Assembly: GCA_964036275.1 (NCBI GenBank)
Contig: OZ038433.1
Span: 11,804,446-11,868,445, forward strand
Length of the DNA stretch: 64,000 bases
Source of the DNA: Litoditis marina
Taxonomy: Eukaryota; Nematoda; Chromadorea; Rhabditida; Rhabditidae
Direction: 5' to 3'
Positions 1-11,636 of this stretch are shown here, in pieces. The position numbers were made by a program, and so were the translations under genes. Position 1 is the first letter of the stretch. Each line of letters opens with the position of its first letter. The notes beneath the pieces were generated by a model. The model made no database searches. It had not been told where the DNA came from and was given only the letters and a program-made list of their open reading frames with translations.

Positions 1-650
1 CGAAAATGTGAAGAAAAAAAACGTCGGAGTTAGGAAAATGAATGTTTTCGCCGTGAAACAGGAGGCTTTTAAGTTGTTTTTCATCATAAAAACGGAGAAA
101 AAAGAAAAAAAAATACATTGATGTTGGGGAAATCAATTTTTTTTTCGGTAATTTGGAACTGGGAGAAACAATGAAAACGTCGAAATTAGTAAAATTAATC
201 TTTTTCGGGACAAGTAGTGCTTTCATTGAAAACTAGCAACACGAAAAAGTATGGTATAGAAGCATAACATCACGGATATGCGTGAACTTTACACCGTTCA
301 ACTCATTTATCTTCCAAATGAAATGATTTATGTAAAGAATCAGGAAAATAAATGTTTTCGGGTAACTTGGAGTGTTTTTCATTGAGAAACTGAGAAAAAA
401 TACATTCGAGTTAGGGATATCAATTTTTTCCGGTGCAAATAGTGTATATTTTTATTGTAACCAACTAGAAAGAAGAAAAGAAACAAAGATTAATGTTTAG
501 AATCTTAATATCCTATGAGAAGATCACTGGTGTACGTTAAATTCACGTGGTGAGACATATGTGTGTAATCATCTCAACGTATTTTTCAGTTTATTGCTAG
601 CCGAGGTTAGATTTCTGGAAAATTGGTTCAAATTGATTATAAAACTGTGA
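1..650. other. AT-rich intergenic DNA with degenerate direct repeats
   Basis: No gene is seen. A phrase resembling GTTAGGAAAATGAATGTTTTCG-like text, split by decay, recurs near 25, 335 and 400 together with runs of GAGAAAAAA, so this looks like an old, diverged tandem repeat. No open frame of note. Confidence 0.4.
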
Positions 651-886
651 TATAGTTCCCGTCATTCCCACTGAGACTTTGGCAGCGTGCCAATGAATGT
701 TCCGGGCTATTTTTCACCACTTTGGAGTTGTTCAAAAAACTTCAATTTTCTGTCATCGGTTGTTCAGTTTTACAAGAACACGTCAACAAATTTTTTTTTG
801 GAATACTCATGTTTGCTCTGAGAAATAGTCACCCGAAAATCTTGGCCCAATGCCAAGGAGTCTCAGTGGGAATGAAACGAACTATA
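651..886 (+). mobile_element. Short inverted-repeat element, family A, copy 1 (MITE-like)
   Basis: The element starts TATAGTTC and ends GAACTATA. The first 40 bases (CATTCCCACTGAGACT, then TGGCAGCGTGCCA) are mirrored at the far end (TGCCAAGGAGTCTCAGTGGG). It is 236 bp long and bounded by TA. Related copies lie at 18877-19109, 34554-34780 and 50591-50816. It has no coding capacity, so it is most likely a non-autonomous DNA transposon. Confidence 0.75.
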
Positions 887-1238
887 GTAGAGTTTGATTT
901 TTCGATTGAAGTTCGAAAAATCTGAAGAACTATACATTTCATTGAGATAATCTCTGGTAGATGATTAAACACCAAGTTTCCATGAAAACTAATCAGGTTT
1001 TCACCTGTTTTTATAATTTGTTTTTCATAGTTCGACCATTTGATGACAACAATGAGTTTAGGCAAAAAGTAGATGTTCTAGTGGTAACTAGGTGGATATT
1101 TCCGTTTTATAACGAAGTTTCCCTATAATCTCATTTTCTCACGCCGTAGTGTTTCACTGGAGCGAAAGAGTTGTGCTTTGATTGAAGAAAAGGTAAAAAA
1201 GTATATAAATGACAGGGAGGGGAGACCTGGAGAGTTAG

Positions 1239-1395
<157 letters not shown>

Positions 1396-2280
1396 CAAGA
1401 AGAGAAACACAAGAACAAAATAAGTTATTACTCATCGCATTTAAGAGATTTTCAGAATCCTATTGAGAGAAATAATGGCTAATCCTCTGCAAAACAGTTG
1501 TGCTTTGGACTTTGCACACCAATCCCATAAAATATGTGGTATGATTTCGTAGCAAACGAAACATTTGTTATGTGAAAACTTATCAGAAACAGAGTATATT
1601 TGATATAAGTGTGGAAATTCGTGTGTTTCTTACTTTCGAACAACAAAGAGTGAATAATTGAAAAAAAAAAAAACTAGAAACATTTGCTTGGATTTCTCAT
1701 TGGGAACGCGCAGCATAGGTTTGAGCGAAATAAAATGAATGATTTAAATATTTATTTAAATATTGATCTGGCACTAACTTGACAAGTCACGTGGAACAGG
1801 TGAAACACACGGCAACGTGAAAGTTTTCATCTTTCACGTGAACATTTACTAGTGAAAACCCCACCTCCTCTCCGGTGAGCTTTCCATATATCGAACCAAT
1901 TTTTCCCCTCGAACCCTGGTTGCAATGAATCTGTCACTACCACAGGAACTCGTCGGGGTTAGCGGACTTGAAACTGAAAAAAATTATATTTACCAACAAA
2001 AAAACTAATATACTCACTTTTTGCAGTATAAAAGTTTGTGCACGCTATTTTACAGTTTCCTAGACGTTTGTTTGAATTGTAACCTTCCACAACAGTAAAA
2101 ATACCATCTCGCAACTTTTAGAAAATCTTCCAGAAGGTCATATTTGAACTATAACGACTACGGCTTTCTAGGCTGAGCTGGAAATTGTGAAAAAGTTGAA
2201 GTGTAACTCAATGCTCTTCATTGCTACGAAAGCTGTGGTTAACTAAAGCCAGTTTCAGACACACATGCACCCGAATATAG
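1396..2280. other. Intergenic, nothing recognised
   Basis: No gene, repeat of length or RNA recognised. Scattered CACGTG/CACGTGAA words occur at 1790-1850, close in sequence to the unit of the 3.7-4.5 kb minisatellite. Confidence 0.4.
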
Positions 2281-2470
2281 TTTTCGCTTGAAGAAAGGCG
2301 ACGGTGTACTGTATATCTCATTTTGTGCTGTGTGAGAACACAGCTATACGATTCGTCAACAATGTTGCTATGAGCCCAATCGGTACAGTACATAGTATCC
2401 GCGCCTACAAAAGTTTTGTGCCTGGTTCAAGTCTCACATGAGGCAGATATTTCATAAATTTGGCACGCAC
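2281..2470 (+). mobile_element. tRNA-derived SINE-like element, copy 1
   Basis: The order is the one shared by the family: a 5' block with GTACTGTATATCTCA, a tRNA-like body with a B-box-like GGTTCAAGTCTC, then a 3' block ending ATAAATTTGGCACGCAC. The best matching copy is at 5571-5770. The internal promoter is degenerate (GTTCAAGTC against GTTCGAATC). Confidence 0.6.
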
Positions 2471-3080
2471 AATAATACATTAGGCGAGAGTAATACTCAC
2501 ACTTCATCTCGGTTTTCGTGACTAAAACTTTGAATAAAACGTTCAGCACGAGTGTAAGAGGATGTTACGTGATATGAGCGAGGAAGTTTAGGAATCAGCT
2601 AGATAGAATGAAATAAGTAGCTAGTCTAGTCGGAACAGCTCAATAAACCTAATCCTTCACAAGTAAAAAGCCATTCAATACATTCTTTATACTATTGTTA
2701 AAATGCAGGTGCAATATTAATTAAGCTAACTTTTGTTTCATTGAGCTTACCCATCCCTCCTGCAAAGCCGGAGTAGGAATTCATCCAAAGTTGGATCAGC
2801 AGGTTGTGGTGTACTGTAGATTTCTAAAAGTCAGTCCAGCAAGCTACTCACTTTCAAAAAGACTGTATATTAAAGTTTTCTACAATAGGATGAAGCATTT
2901 GAAATTATAATACTGAGTTCCTAGTCAGAATAGGATTGATGAAAACAAGTTGTAGTTCGAAGTTCAATACCGGTGGTATCAAAAAAGTTCAGAAAATAGT
3001 GAAATACGAGTTCGGTACGTAACTGTTCGAACTTATGTTCTACACTGTTCCAGCACTGTTAAATTGCATGTAATATCATG
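2471..3080. other. Intergenic, nothing recognised
   Basis: No gene, RNA or clear repeat was seen in this stretch. Confidence 0.4.
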
Positions 3081-3208
3081 TGCGCGTAACAGGGTAACCA
3101 TACCCTTTTTCTTCTCAACTTTTCTCTCCATTTACTCATTTGGAGTGCCACACACTATGTGGAAGTCACGTGTTACATCGCGAATAAATCTATTCTATTC
3201 TATTCTAC
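3081..3208 (+). mobile_element. 3' end of a non-LTR retrotransposon with (ATTCT)n tail
   Basis: The block starts GCGCGTAACAG, contains a conserved GTGCCACA...ATGTGGAA...CACGTGTT stretch and ends CGCGAATAAA followed by (TTCTA)3. The same 3' block with the same tail occurs at 39350-39488. A shared 3' sequence ending in a short tandem tail is typical of 5'-truncated LINE insertions. Confidence 0.6.
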
Positions 3209-3738
3209 TTACACGTTGAGAGTATCAAGATAACAAATAGTTGTAGTTTATAGTTTGCTGCGAGCGGGATCAATAAGGTTCGAAAAGCAGTGAAACAGGA
3301 GTTAGATGTGTAGGTTCAACTACTATATGAAATAGTAGATGTAGTCTGCTGCGTGTCGGATCAGATAGATCAAAAAATAGTGAAAGAGGAGTTAGATGCG
3401 CAGGTGTCTGACGGATTTCGCTGTTTTCTATCGCGTATCCGTCGTGTAATTCACACTTTTCCATTATTTGCTTTTGACACTTCGAGATGCCGCCAACATG
3501 AGGAGATTGGTACACAAACAGAGACATGATACTGGGATTTGGATATAGTTCAGGAGAAAACGTGGTCACGTGACACGTGTTCACGTGCAATTTTACGTGA
3601 ATGCGTCACGTGATGCCATTTCAAAAGCGAAGTTATATAGAACAGGATGAGATCGGTACACAAACATGAGATGTGATACGGGGATTCGTGTGAACCTCGT
3701 GTGAATGCGTGGGTAAGTGACACGTGTTCACGTGCACA
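3209..3738. other. Degenerate repeats flanking the CACGTG minisatellite
   Basis: Phrases such as GAAACAGGAGTTAGATG (3290, 3380) and GATCGGTACACAAAC...GATAC.GGGATT (3505, 3655, again 4570 and 4705) recur, so the minisatellite sits inside a larger, diverged tandem arrangement. No gene seen. Confidence 0.5.
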
Positions 3739-4515
3739 GTCACGTGAAACTTGTTTCACATTCAAATCACGTGAAACTTGTTTCACATTCAAATCACGTG
3801 AAACTTGTTTCACATTCAAATCACGTGAGACTTGTTTCACATTCAAATCACGTGAGACTTGTTTCACATTCAAATCACGTGAGACTTGTTTCACATTCAA
3901 ATCACGTGACACTTGTTTCACATTCAAATCACGTGAGACTTGTTTCACATTCAAATCACGTGAGACTTGTTTCACATTCAAATCACGTGAGACTTGTTTC
4001 ACATTCAAATCACGTGAGACTTGTTTCACATTCAAATCACGTGAGACTTGTTTCACATTCAAATCACGTGAGACTTGTTTCACATTCAAATCACGTGAGA
4101 CTTGTTTCACATTCAAATCACGTGAGACTTGTTTCACATTCAAATCACGTGAGACTTGTTTCACATTCAAATCACGTGAGACTTGTTTCACATTCAAATC
4201 ACGTGAGACTTGTTTCACATTCAAATCACGTGAAACTTGGTTCAAATTCAAATCACGTGAGACTTGTTTCACATTCAAATCACGTGAGACTTGTTTCACA
4301 TTCAAATCACGTGAGACTTGTTTCACATTCAAATCACGTGAGACTTGTTTCACATTCAAATCACGTGAGACTTGTTTCACATTCAAATCACGTGAAACTT
4401 GGTTCAAATTCAAATCACGTGAGACTTGTTTCACATTCAAATCACGTGAGACTTGTTTCACATTCAAATCACGTGAGACTTGTTTCACATTCAAATCACG
4501 TGAGACTTGTTTAAA
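3739..4515. repeat. 27-bp minisatellite, about 28 units, one CACGTG per unit
   Basis: The unit is TCACGTGAGACTTGTTTCAC plus ATTCAAA (27 bp). It repeats about 28 times with very few differences: GAAACT or GAGACT early in the unit, one GACACT, and two units reading TTGGTTCAAATT. Because 27 is divisible by 3 and the unit has no stop in several frames, 265-354 aa open frames exist on both strands; these are not taken as genes. CACGTG is the canonical E-box recognised by many bHLH proteins (known), and its use here is an inference only. Confidence 0.97.
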
Positions 4516-5570
4516 AGCAGAGTAACGTGAAACGATTACAGAAGCAAATGTATGTAAAACATGACGAGATCGGTACACAAACCGAGACAAGATACTGGGA
4601 TTTGTATTGTGCATACTTTAGGCGAGTTTACGGTCACGCGACCCGTGTTAACGTTCAAAGTCACGTGACGGTAGTTCAAAAGGAGAGTCAATGCTGAACG
4701 TGTTGAATGACACAAACCGAGACATGATACGGGGATTCGTACATATTTTAGGACCCGACGCGGTCACGTGGAACGAATTCACGTGAAGGTCACGCGTTAA
4801 ACGTGTTTTAAGTGATAGTTAAGTGAAACGTGCAAATCAGCTGAATATGAGTATGGGAGAGCTTGCATAGGTAAACTGATAAATTCGTCAAAAATCCGAT
4901 TAAAAAAGTTTGAAGGCAAGAAAACAACAGAATCATTTTTGGAATGGTACCTCGTATCGTATCTGCAAAATACTGTTCAATCTTCAGTCGAAAATGAACA
5001 AAATTGCTCTGATCTCAGAATAACAGTATTTATTAAACAGTGTGATTTATGAAAAAAAAAGTTCATCAAAAGTCGGTAAGAAGTTCAAGTCAAAAACGAG
5101 AAAGCGTGTCGATGAATGTTCAGTTAACTATGCATGCTAGTGTGATATATGCAGATTAAGAATAATATTATCGACTTGGTCCTTTATTATTACATCATAA
5201 TTAAGTAGGTTATATGCGTCATTGGATAGTGGCAAAGGTCTCGCACTTTTGCAAACTTCTCGGCGAGAAAGTAAGTTTTCAAGCAAAAATGTACGAAAAG
5301 AAAAACTTACTTCGTCTATTTTCCTTAATTTTGTGCTCATTTCAAAGTAACCTAACCACAGTGATGATGCGAAAAATACTTTTGATAGTTTTCCTGTGTT
5401 GTTGGGACATGATTCGAATGGTGAATAGTTGATCAAACTACCACTAGATTCCACCAATCTCACATCAGTCATACCGACTGTAGAACTATAAAATAAGTTC
5501 TACGAATCTTTTCTTGAATTAAGTCACCCATTTTTTCCGAAAGGACCGTGGAAAGAATGAATGAACTAGT
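4516..5570. other. Intergenic, decayed minisatellite flank then unique sequence
   Basis: 4516-4830 carries decayed CACGTG/CACGCG units. From 4830 to 5570 no gene, RNA or repeat is recognised, and the open frames at 5137-5472 on the two strands lack any recognisable motif. Confidence 0.4.
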
Positions 5571-5770
5571 TGTCGCTTAAAAAAGAGCGAGGGTATACTA
5601 TATATATATATCACGTTGTGCTGTGTAAGCACACATATATAGGACATAGATATCGTTGACACTGGTTCTACAAGTAGTTGGTGTAGTGGTTAACGTTCGC
5701 GCCTCCAAAACTTTAGATCACTGTTCGAGTCTCACATGAGGCGGATATTTTATAAATTTGGCTCGCACTA
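5571..5770 (+). mobile_element. tRNA-derived SINE-like element, copy 2
   Basis: This is the best-preserved head in the + orientation. It has a tRNA-like body with an A-box-like TGTAGTGGTTAACG (5681-5694), a B-box-like TGTTCGAGTCTC (near 5725) and the family 3' end ATAAATTTGGC. The 5' block includes a GTGTGCT-type short hairpin. Confidence 0.65.
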
Positions 5771-6103
5771 TAGACACTTCAAAGGGAGTAAAAATAAATC
5801 TGTTTTGACACGATCTCTTCGGTGTACGATCAAACTACAACGCAATCCTTTTTCATCGTATTGATTGTGAATTAACTACAAAATTATTTACACAAAATAA
5901 ATTTCAATGATTTACCCATTTCTCCTGAGCAGACGGGGGAAGATGAGAGCTGTGGATTCCCATGCAATGAAACCGGAGAATCAAGATAAGGAGGGAATTT
6001 GGCAGAATGAGGATACAATTACTCTTCTGTTCTTAGATTCATTTTCTTTGTCTATTTTTGGAGCAGAAGCAGAACGAACAATGAGAAAAAAGAGATTGTG
6101 AGT
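5771..6103. other. Intergenic with a weak 64-codon ORF
   Basis: An open frame at 5907-6101 (+) starts with ATG and ends in a lysine/arginine-rich tail. It has no recognisable domain, signal peptide or splice structure, and its support as a gene is poor. Confidence 0.2.
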
Positions 6104-6540
6104 TTAAAGATCAAAGGTCACCAACCTGGACCGGCCGTAGCCGCGTTTTCGGGGTTTCCTCTATAAAACGCGGGCGGGTTAAAGGAGAAAACTTCCACCA
6201 GACATATTCGCGGATTTTTTGGTACACATAGATCAAATACTACAGACACAGATCGATAGGTCGAAGGTCAACGATCAAAACACACTCACCTGGACTTGAC
6301 CTAGCCGCGTTGGCAGGATTTTCTATGTGAACGCGGTGGTTGAAGGAGACGAGCGCACAACCACGACTCAACCATAGTTTCAGACGGACAACCTCAGTAA
6401 CTATTCCGTACTCATAGATCAAAGATCAAAGATCAACCTACACCAACCTGGACTTGACCTAGCTGCGTTGGCTGGATTTCCTCTATGAACGCGGGTTAAA
6501 GGCGACGGCGGGGCGCCGCGGGACCCGGCTATTGACGATG
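6104..6540. repeat. Tandem repeat, about 160-bp unit, 2.6 copies
   Basis: The phrase CACC(A/T)ACCTGGAC...GTAGCCGCGTT...TTTCCTCTAT.AA.CGCGGG recurs at about 6119, 6283 and 6441, giving spacings of 164 and 158 bp. Copies differ at roughly one base in six or more. Non-coding. Confidence 0.8.
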
Positions 6541-6547
6541 ACGGCAG

Positions 6548-7112
6548 CATCACTGGGAATACCATATATTATTCAGATGAATCTTTAGAAATTGAAATAT
6601 GGTCGAAATAGTGAGAGAACGGAAGAGGAAGCGGAATGAACTTTGAAATAGCTCGGTTGAAATGAGAATGAAATGGAACAACCAATAGAAAGAGAATGAA
6701 AAAATCGAGACATCTTAAGATTTGAATAAATCTTAGGAAGGGATATATGGAAGAAAAGAATTTATATTGAGAGAACGGATGAGGAATCGGAATGAACTTT
6801 GGAAAACTTCGAATGAAATTATAGAAATGGAACGGCCTATATAAATAGTTTTAGAAGTAATAAATAAAAACAATCGAGACATCAAATAAATAATATTCAG
6901 ATGAATCTTCAGAAATCGTGCGCAGCGCGAAGCGCTGCGCAGATTAGTTTTTGATCACAGGTATTGCGGGATTTGAAAAAGAGTCGATTAAGGTTTTCTT
7001 CGTGATTGAAATATGGTCGAAACCTCGAAACAATGAAAAAACGGAAGAGGAATCGGAATGAACTTTGGAATGGCTTGGTTTGGATGAAAATAAAAGGGAA
7101 CGTGTTAAACTT
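6548..7112. repeat. Diverged direct repeats (GGAATGAACTTTGGAA family)
   Basis: Three copies of GAGAACGGA.GAGGAA.CGGAATGAACTTTG followed by a GAATGAAAT-rich stretch lie near 6610, 6775 and 7035. Nothing coding is seen. Confidence 0.6.
6915..6952 (+). repeat. Isolated GC hairpin, terminal part of the composite element
   Basis: The stem GCGCAGCGC/GCGCTGCGC is followed by AGATTAGTTTTTG. This is the same terminal hairpin that ends the three 1.1-kb composite elements (near 13730, 26185 and 40050). Confidence 0.75.
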
Positions 7113-7849
7113 AGGGATACAATGTAATTGTTCCAAATGACTGAAACACAAATAACCAACATGAGTCGCCATATTAGCCAGAAAAAAGCTATGGTCAAAG
7201 AGTAATGAACGCAACAAACTAAACTTCCAGTGTATGTGATTGAATTAGGGTTGTACTTTGACAGCAAATAATACAAAATACCACTAAAATAAAGATACAT
7301 CAAAGTACGAACCCAGCAAATAAGTCAGTTTGGATGTTTTTCTCACGTTTACGTGAATCTTTCACTTCTCGTTTACTGGGTTGTTATTAACTTTACCATT
7401 TTCTTCATTAGAGAAACTTTGAAAGCTGCTGACATGACATTCCAAAATACATCAAAACTGGTCATATTCTAATAAAATATGTATATCCATGACGTATATC
7501 GGGCTTCATCTAATATATTGTAAACGAACGAGTCTAGATGATTCAGTTAAACTGCATGAATAAATAAATAAACATTAAAGGGCAGTCCTAATTGGTTTCG
7601 AGAGAACATGTTCATTGAAAATACGGCAAACATGCTGCTCTCATAACTTAAGATTGAAACGTTAGCTGAATTGGTAACATGAAAGATTCAAAGTTTGGCG
7701 TTTCTCTAGAACATCAAACACAGGAATTTTAGTAGAGTAAGTTTCGAGCAAGATAGTAACTAGTAAGTGATCGAAATGTGTATGGCAAGAAGACCGAATA
7801 ACTGAGAATCAACTTTATCAACAAGCTGTCTTCCGAAAAATTAGTACTT
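7113..7849. other. Intergenic, nothing recognised
   Basis: Only an (AATA)n-type short tail at 7557-7573 stands out, possibly the end of an old retroposon. No gene seen. Confidence 0.4.
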
Positions 7850-7970
7850 AAAGAAGGACGATTATGTGGACCAATCCCAACACTTCAGTCCTTTAAACTG
7901 TAACACGTTTTTCTATTACAGTTCAAAGGATCGATACGTCGGGATTGGGCCACGTAATCGTCCTACTTTA
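7850..7970. mobile_element. Fold-back element (GGACGATTATGTGGACC family), copy 1
   Basis: Arms AAGAAGGACGATTATGTGG and its near-complement (GGCCACGTAATCGTCCTACTT) enclose a second inverted pair (CTTTAAACTGTAA / TTACAGTTCAAAGG). The whole 121 bp can fold into one long imperfect hairpin. Other copies: 27464-27587, 30806-30925, 43716-43834 and a partial one at 50937-51020. Confidence 0.8.
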
Positions 7971-8736
7971 AAAGTTAGAAATATGCAAATACGCTTGGTG
8001 AACTACATTTAGACAACAAAATCCACATCTAGCTTGAATTGTTGTTTTAGAGAGACAGAGAAAGAAACGGGATTTCTCTGACGTCATAACCAAAAAACAA
8101 TTATGTGTTATTGTAGCAATTATTACATGTTATTCGCAAAAAATATCATTAAAAGATAATTCGAAAAACTTTATTTCACTAGAGTGAAAGAAGTGTCAAA
8201 ACGAAAACAGTAGAATTGTGAAACAAGCAGTTTGTACAAGGTTGACTAATTGTGAAAATGACCATTTTTACATACATGCAGCAAAAAATTACTAGACGAA
8301 CGACAACATTTCTTACATGAAGTTGTGACTCAATCTTTGATTCCATACACCCTGTGACTGACAAAATGTGAACCGAAAGCAACAGAATCAAACTACAAAC
8401 ACAGCGGTATAAAACAACATAATACACCGTATAGAGGTATAGGACTGCTTCGAAATAAGCAGACCCAATCCGAGCTTCAAATAGGTCATTTTATCACCGA
8501 TTAATGTACTTAATGACGTTAAGCTCTTCCTTAGAGGATTCAAAAGATGAAGTTGTAAAAACTGTGTATGGCGTGGGTGACGTGTTAACCCTATGTCTTG
8601 AGAGAAAAAAGGAAGAAAAAGTTCCGCTAATATTCTTGGAGAAGATTATTGTCTATTCTCGTTCAATTCGAAATTATCCCCACCCACGAGACACGAAACC
8701 GTAGGATTACAAAGATAATCTGTTTTGAACTTGGTT
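7971..8736. other. Intergenic with weak ORFs only
   Basis: Open frames at 8179-8427 (-) and 8504-8704 (+) have no recognisable domain and no supporting exon structure. No RNA gene seen. Confidence 0.3.
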
Positions 8737-9246
8737 TTAAAGGGAGCGTTTCTCTATAATTTGAATCGATTAGAAACATGAAGTCTCATGATACTGCTTT
8801 GATAGTGTACTGATGGTCCCTTATTATTACTCAAAAAAAGAAAAATGGAAATCAGTCGAGAACCAAGCCTTTTGTGCGCCAAACTATCTTAAGGGTTACT
8901 GTATCGCAAAACTTTTGGTTAGAAGATAAATTCGGTTTTAATACACACAATTTCAATCTTAATTAAACCAAAAAGAGGCATAAATAACTAAAACACTATT
9001 AAATATGTCATTTGTTACGTGATTGAATTTATTATACGTTTCACGGATGTTTTGCGGATAATTTGTGCGCGTCTCCATGAAAATAGGTACGTGCTGTGGC
9101 TTCCGCGTTGTGGCTGTACTCAAATTTGCTCAAAAACGATCCAAGTTGCGGAATTTTCACTAATTCTGACTGCTTTGTTCATTTTTCGTCCCCATGTGTC
9201 CACTGATAACTCATATCATCAAATTAAAGAGGTACGGTCCCTTTAA
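8737..9246. mobile_element. Terminal-inverted-repeat element (TTAAAGGGA...CGTnnCTCT family), copy 1
   Basis: The left end TTAAAGGGAGCGTTTCTCTA is mirrored at the right end by AAAGAGGTACGGTCCCTTTAA. The length is about 510 bp and no transposase is present. A related element lies at 37736-38094. Confidence 0.55.
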
Positions 9247-9796
9247 TCAGTCTCATTCAACAAACATTCGAGGAAAGTTCAATACATTTTCTTACAATGT
9301 CTGGGCTTGTTCAGGAGTACTCAAAGACAAATACGAGTGGAAAATAACAGTTGTAGTTGAGTGGAACAATTCAATACGAAATACCACATATTTTATACCA
9401 ATTTCGCAGTTTTTCAAAGTCATCAACGCAATCAACTCAAAAGTGAAATGCTCATTCTTGAACATTTTAAAAGGGAACGTTCGAACTTTAGCCTCAAAGA
9501 GGAAAAAAAAACAAGAATCGAAATGGTAAAACAGCTCTCATTGCATCGAGAACGAATTAAAAAACCGAAAGCAATTCAATTCAAATACTCAAAATGACAA
9601 TTGAACCTTTTCCTCTACTCTTCTACCAATGAAAACACCAAGTCTCTGCAAATCTATTCTGTTTCTCAATTTCTACTTGAAGAGCACAACCACGTTTTTA
9701 CACGTCAACCAAGTGTACTAATCAATTGTCACCCTTGAACAAACACGAAATGTATAATTCGTGCACTTAGTTTATGGGAAACAACAGTTGTTGGAG
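9247..9796. other. Intergenic, nothing recognised
   Basis: Short overlapping open frames on the + strand (9194-9597) show no recognisable protein features. A poly-G run lies at about 9797-9807. Confidence 0.35.
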
Positions 9797-10560
9797 GGGG
9801 GGGGGGAATTAGCAACTAGGGATCAGGCAAAGGGCATCGCATTATGAGCAATGATCATATACATCAAGAACCAACGCAAAGGATTGAGAAGATCACGTAA
9901 AACTCACGTAAATCACGTCAGAGTCACATAAATCACCTGTAAGTCACGTAGATCACGTGAAAGCCACGTAGATCACGTGATGATAACGTAGATTACGTGT
10001 GACGTGAAAGCCAGTGATGTTTCGTTCGTTTTTGGTAGATAATAATCATATACATCAAGAGAAAACAAAAACGAATTAAGTAGATCACGTAAAGATGACG
10101 TAGAACTACGTGAAATGTGAAATATATTCATCGAGCAGATATATGTTTCTCTTGTTTTTCCATTATAGGCATATACATCAAGAAAACGGACATGAATTAA
10201 GTTGATCACGTATAACTCATGTAGATCACGTGTAAGTGGACGTACATCACGTAAAAGCCACGTATATCACGTATGTTGTTGCGGGGAATTAGCAAGAAGG
10301 GATCAGGCAAAGAGCATCGCATCATGAGCAATGATCATATACATCAAGAGATAACGGAAACGAACTAGGAACATCACGTATAACTCACGTAGATCACGTT
10401 AAGGTCACGTACATCACGTATGTTGTGAAGAGTACATAAGTTGTTTGGTCAGTTTAGTGTTTACTAATTTTTCAGCCTACCGATATCACAATCAAGAGAA
10501 AACGCGAACGAATCAAGTAGATCACGTAAAAGTCCCGTAAAAGTCACGTAGAACAGATAG
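9797..10560. repeat. CACGTA/CACGTGA-rich tandem repeat
   Basis: Two large units start GGGGAATTAGCAA..(A)GGGATCAGGCAAAG.GCATC at about 9806 and 10283. Each contains sub-units of the form ATATACATCAAGA...GAA..A.GTAGATCACGTA, with AGATCACGTA or GTCACGTA words spaced 12-20 bp apart. More than twenty CACGT cores occur. Non-coding. Confidence 0.85.
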
Positions 10561-10883
10561 ATTCAGTGTTCCAATGATTTTTCGGACAAGGATCACGCGC
10601 AGAACACGATTAAATAAGTGAATAAGTGTTTTTTTCCGCAAGTTGTTGTATCATTTCTCCTTTAGCTCAAAATCAGAGAGGAATCCAAAGTTTGATCCTC
10701 CGAACAGAAGTCTACAAATGATACGAAAGGCGGAAATACGTTGTGTCGAGTTGGCTAAAAATGGATATCTGCACACTCGGTTATTAATAACAAAAAAATG
10801 TATAAAACTGATTGTTCATACAGTTTATTTCATTAATTCCTTCTTAATTATCAAAATCATTCAAATAAATTGAGTGTTTAAAA

Positions 10884-11126
10884 ATGCCGAGTTCACCTCA
10901 TATACCACCGTCGTACGTCGGATATCGTAACTTGGAACAAGTTATCTCACCAAATTTTTCAATTGTTGTTTTTAAATTAGCAAAATCATTGAAATATCGC
11001 AGATTAAGTGTTATAATATATGCGACGGAGCGCGAAGCTGTAGTGTATAGTTTAATAAAAGGCGTGCATCAAACATGTCAACACTGGGCTAGTGGCACTA
11101 ATTGTAACAGGGTGACATGCGAGTGA
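10884..11126 (+). CDS. Unrecognised 80-aa open reading frame
   Basis: This ORF begins with ATG in an A-rich context after TGAGTGTTTAAAA and encodes 80 residues: basic, hydrophobic in the middle (residues about 20-50) and with two cysteines in the last third. It matches no family I recognise and has no clear splice sites or partner exons. It could be a gene fragment, a piece of a mobile element or chance. Support is limited to its length. Confidence 0.18.
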   Translation: MPSSPHIPPSYVGYRNLEQVISPNFSIVVFKLAKSLKYRRLSVIIYATEREAVVYSLIKGVHQTCQHWASGTNCNRVTCE

Positions 11127-11139
11127 TCGAGGCACGAAA

Positions 11140-11380
11140 TGAAGGAAAAAGTGGGAAATGTGGAAAATGGGAAAGTGGGAGAGTGGGAAAATGTTGAAAG
11201 TGAGAAAGTGGGAAAGTGAGAAAAAATGATATAGTAAAATAGTAGCAATAGTAACATTGTGACATTCTGGGCAAAAGTGGAAAAATGTAAAAAAGTTGGA
11301 AAGTGGGAAAGTGTGAAAGTAGGAAAGTGGAAAATGTGAAAAGTTAAAAATGGGAATTTGAGAATATGAGAGTGAAAAGT
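11140..11380. repeat. GTGGGAAA/GTGAAAAT simple-sequence tract
   Basis: A purine-rich degenerate tract of GTGGGAAA, GAAAGTGG and GTGGAAAA words on the + strand, with one unique insertion at about 11226-11270. Non-coding. Confidence 0.8.
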
Positions 11381-11636
11381 GGGGCCAACAAAAATCTTTT
11401 TGTCAATTTCACTCTACTCCTAATTAGAGTTTACCACAAACATGACCAATGATGTTCTTTTGGGCCTTCGATTGTGAAATATAGAGTATGAGAAACAAAT
11501 TACGTAGGATGGGGTGTAGCGGCATTCCAGCACGTACTATAATGATTTTTACCCTTGAATTGTTTGGATTGAATGTTTTTGGATACTACTCTTAGCTGTG
11601 AAATAATCTGTTTTTTTTGTCCCTTCGCGTGTTCTC

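Noticed and set aside
3739..4515. CRISPR-like regular repeat
   Set aside because: There are no unique spacers between repeats, the unit is contiguous, and the genome is eukaryotic.
3550..4614. Open frames of 354 aa (minus) and 265-274 aa (plus) made of 9-residue repeats
   Set aside because: They are translations of the 27-bp minisatellite. Frames stay open on both strands because 27 is divisible by three, and no other protein signal is present.
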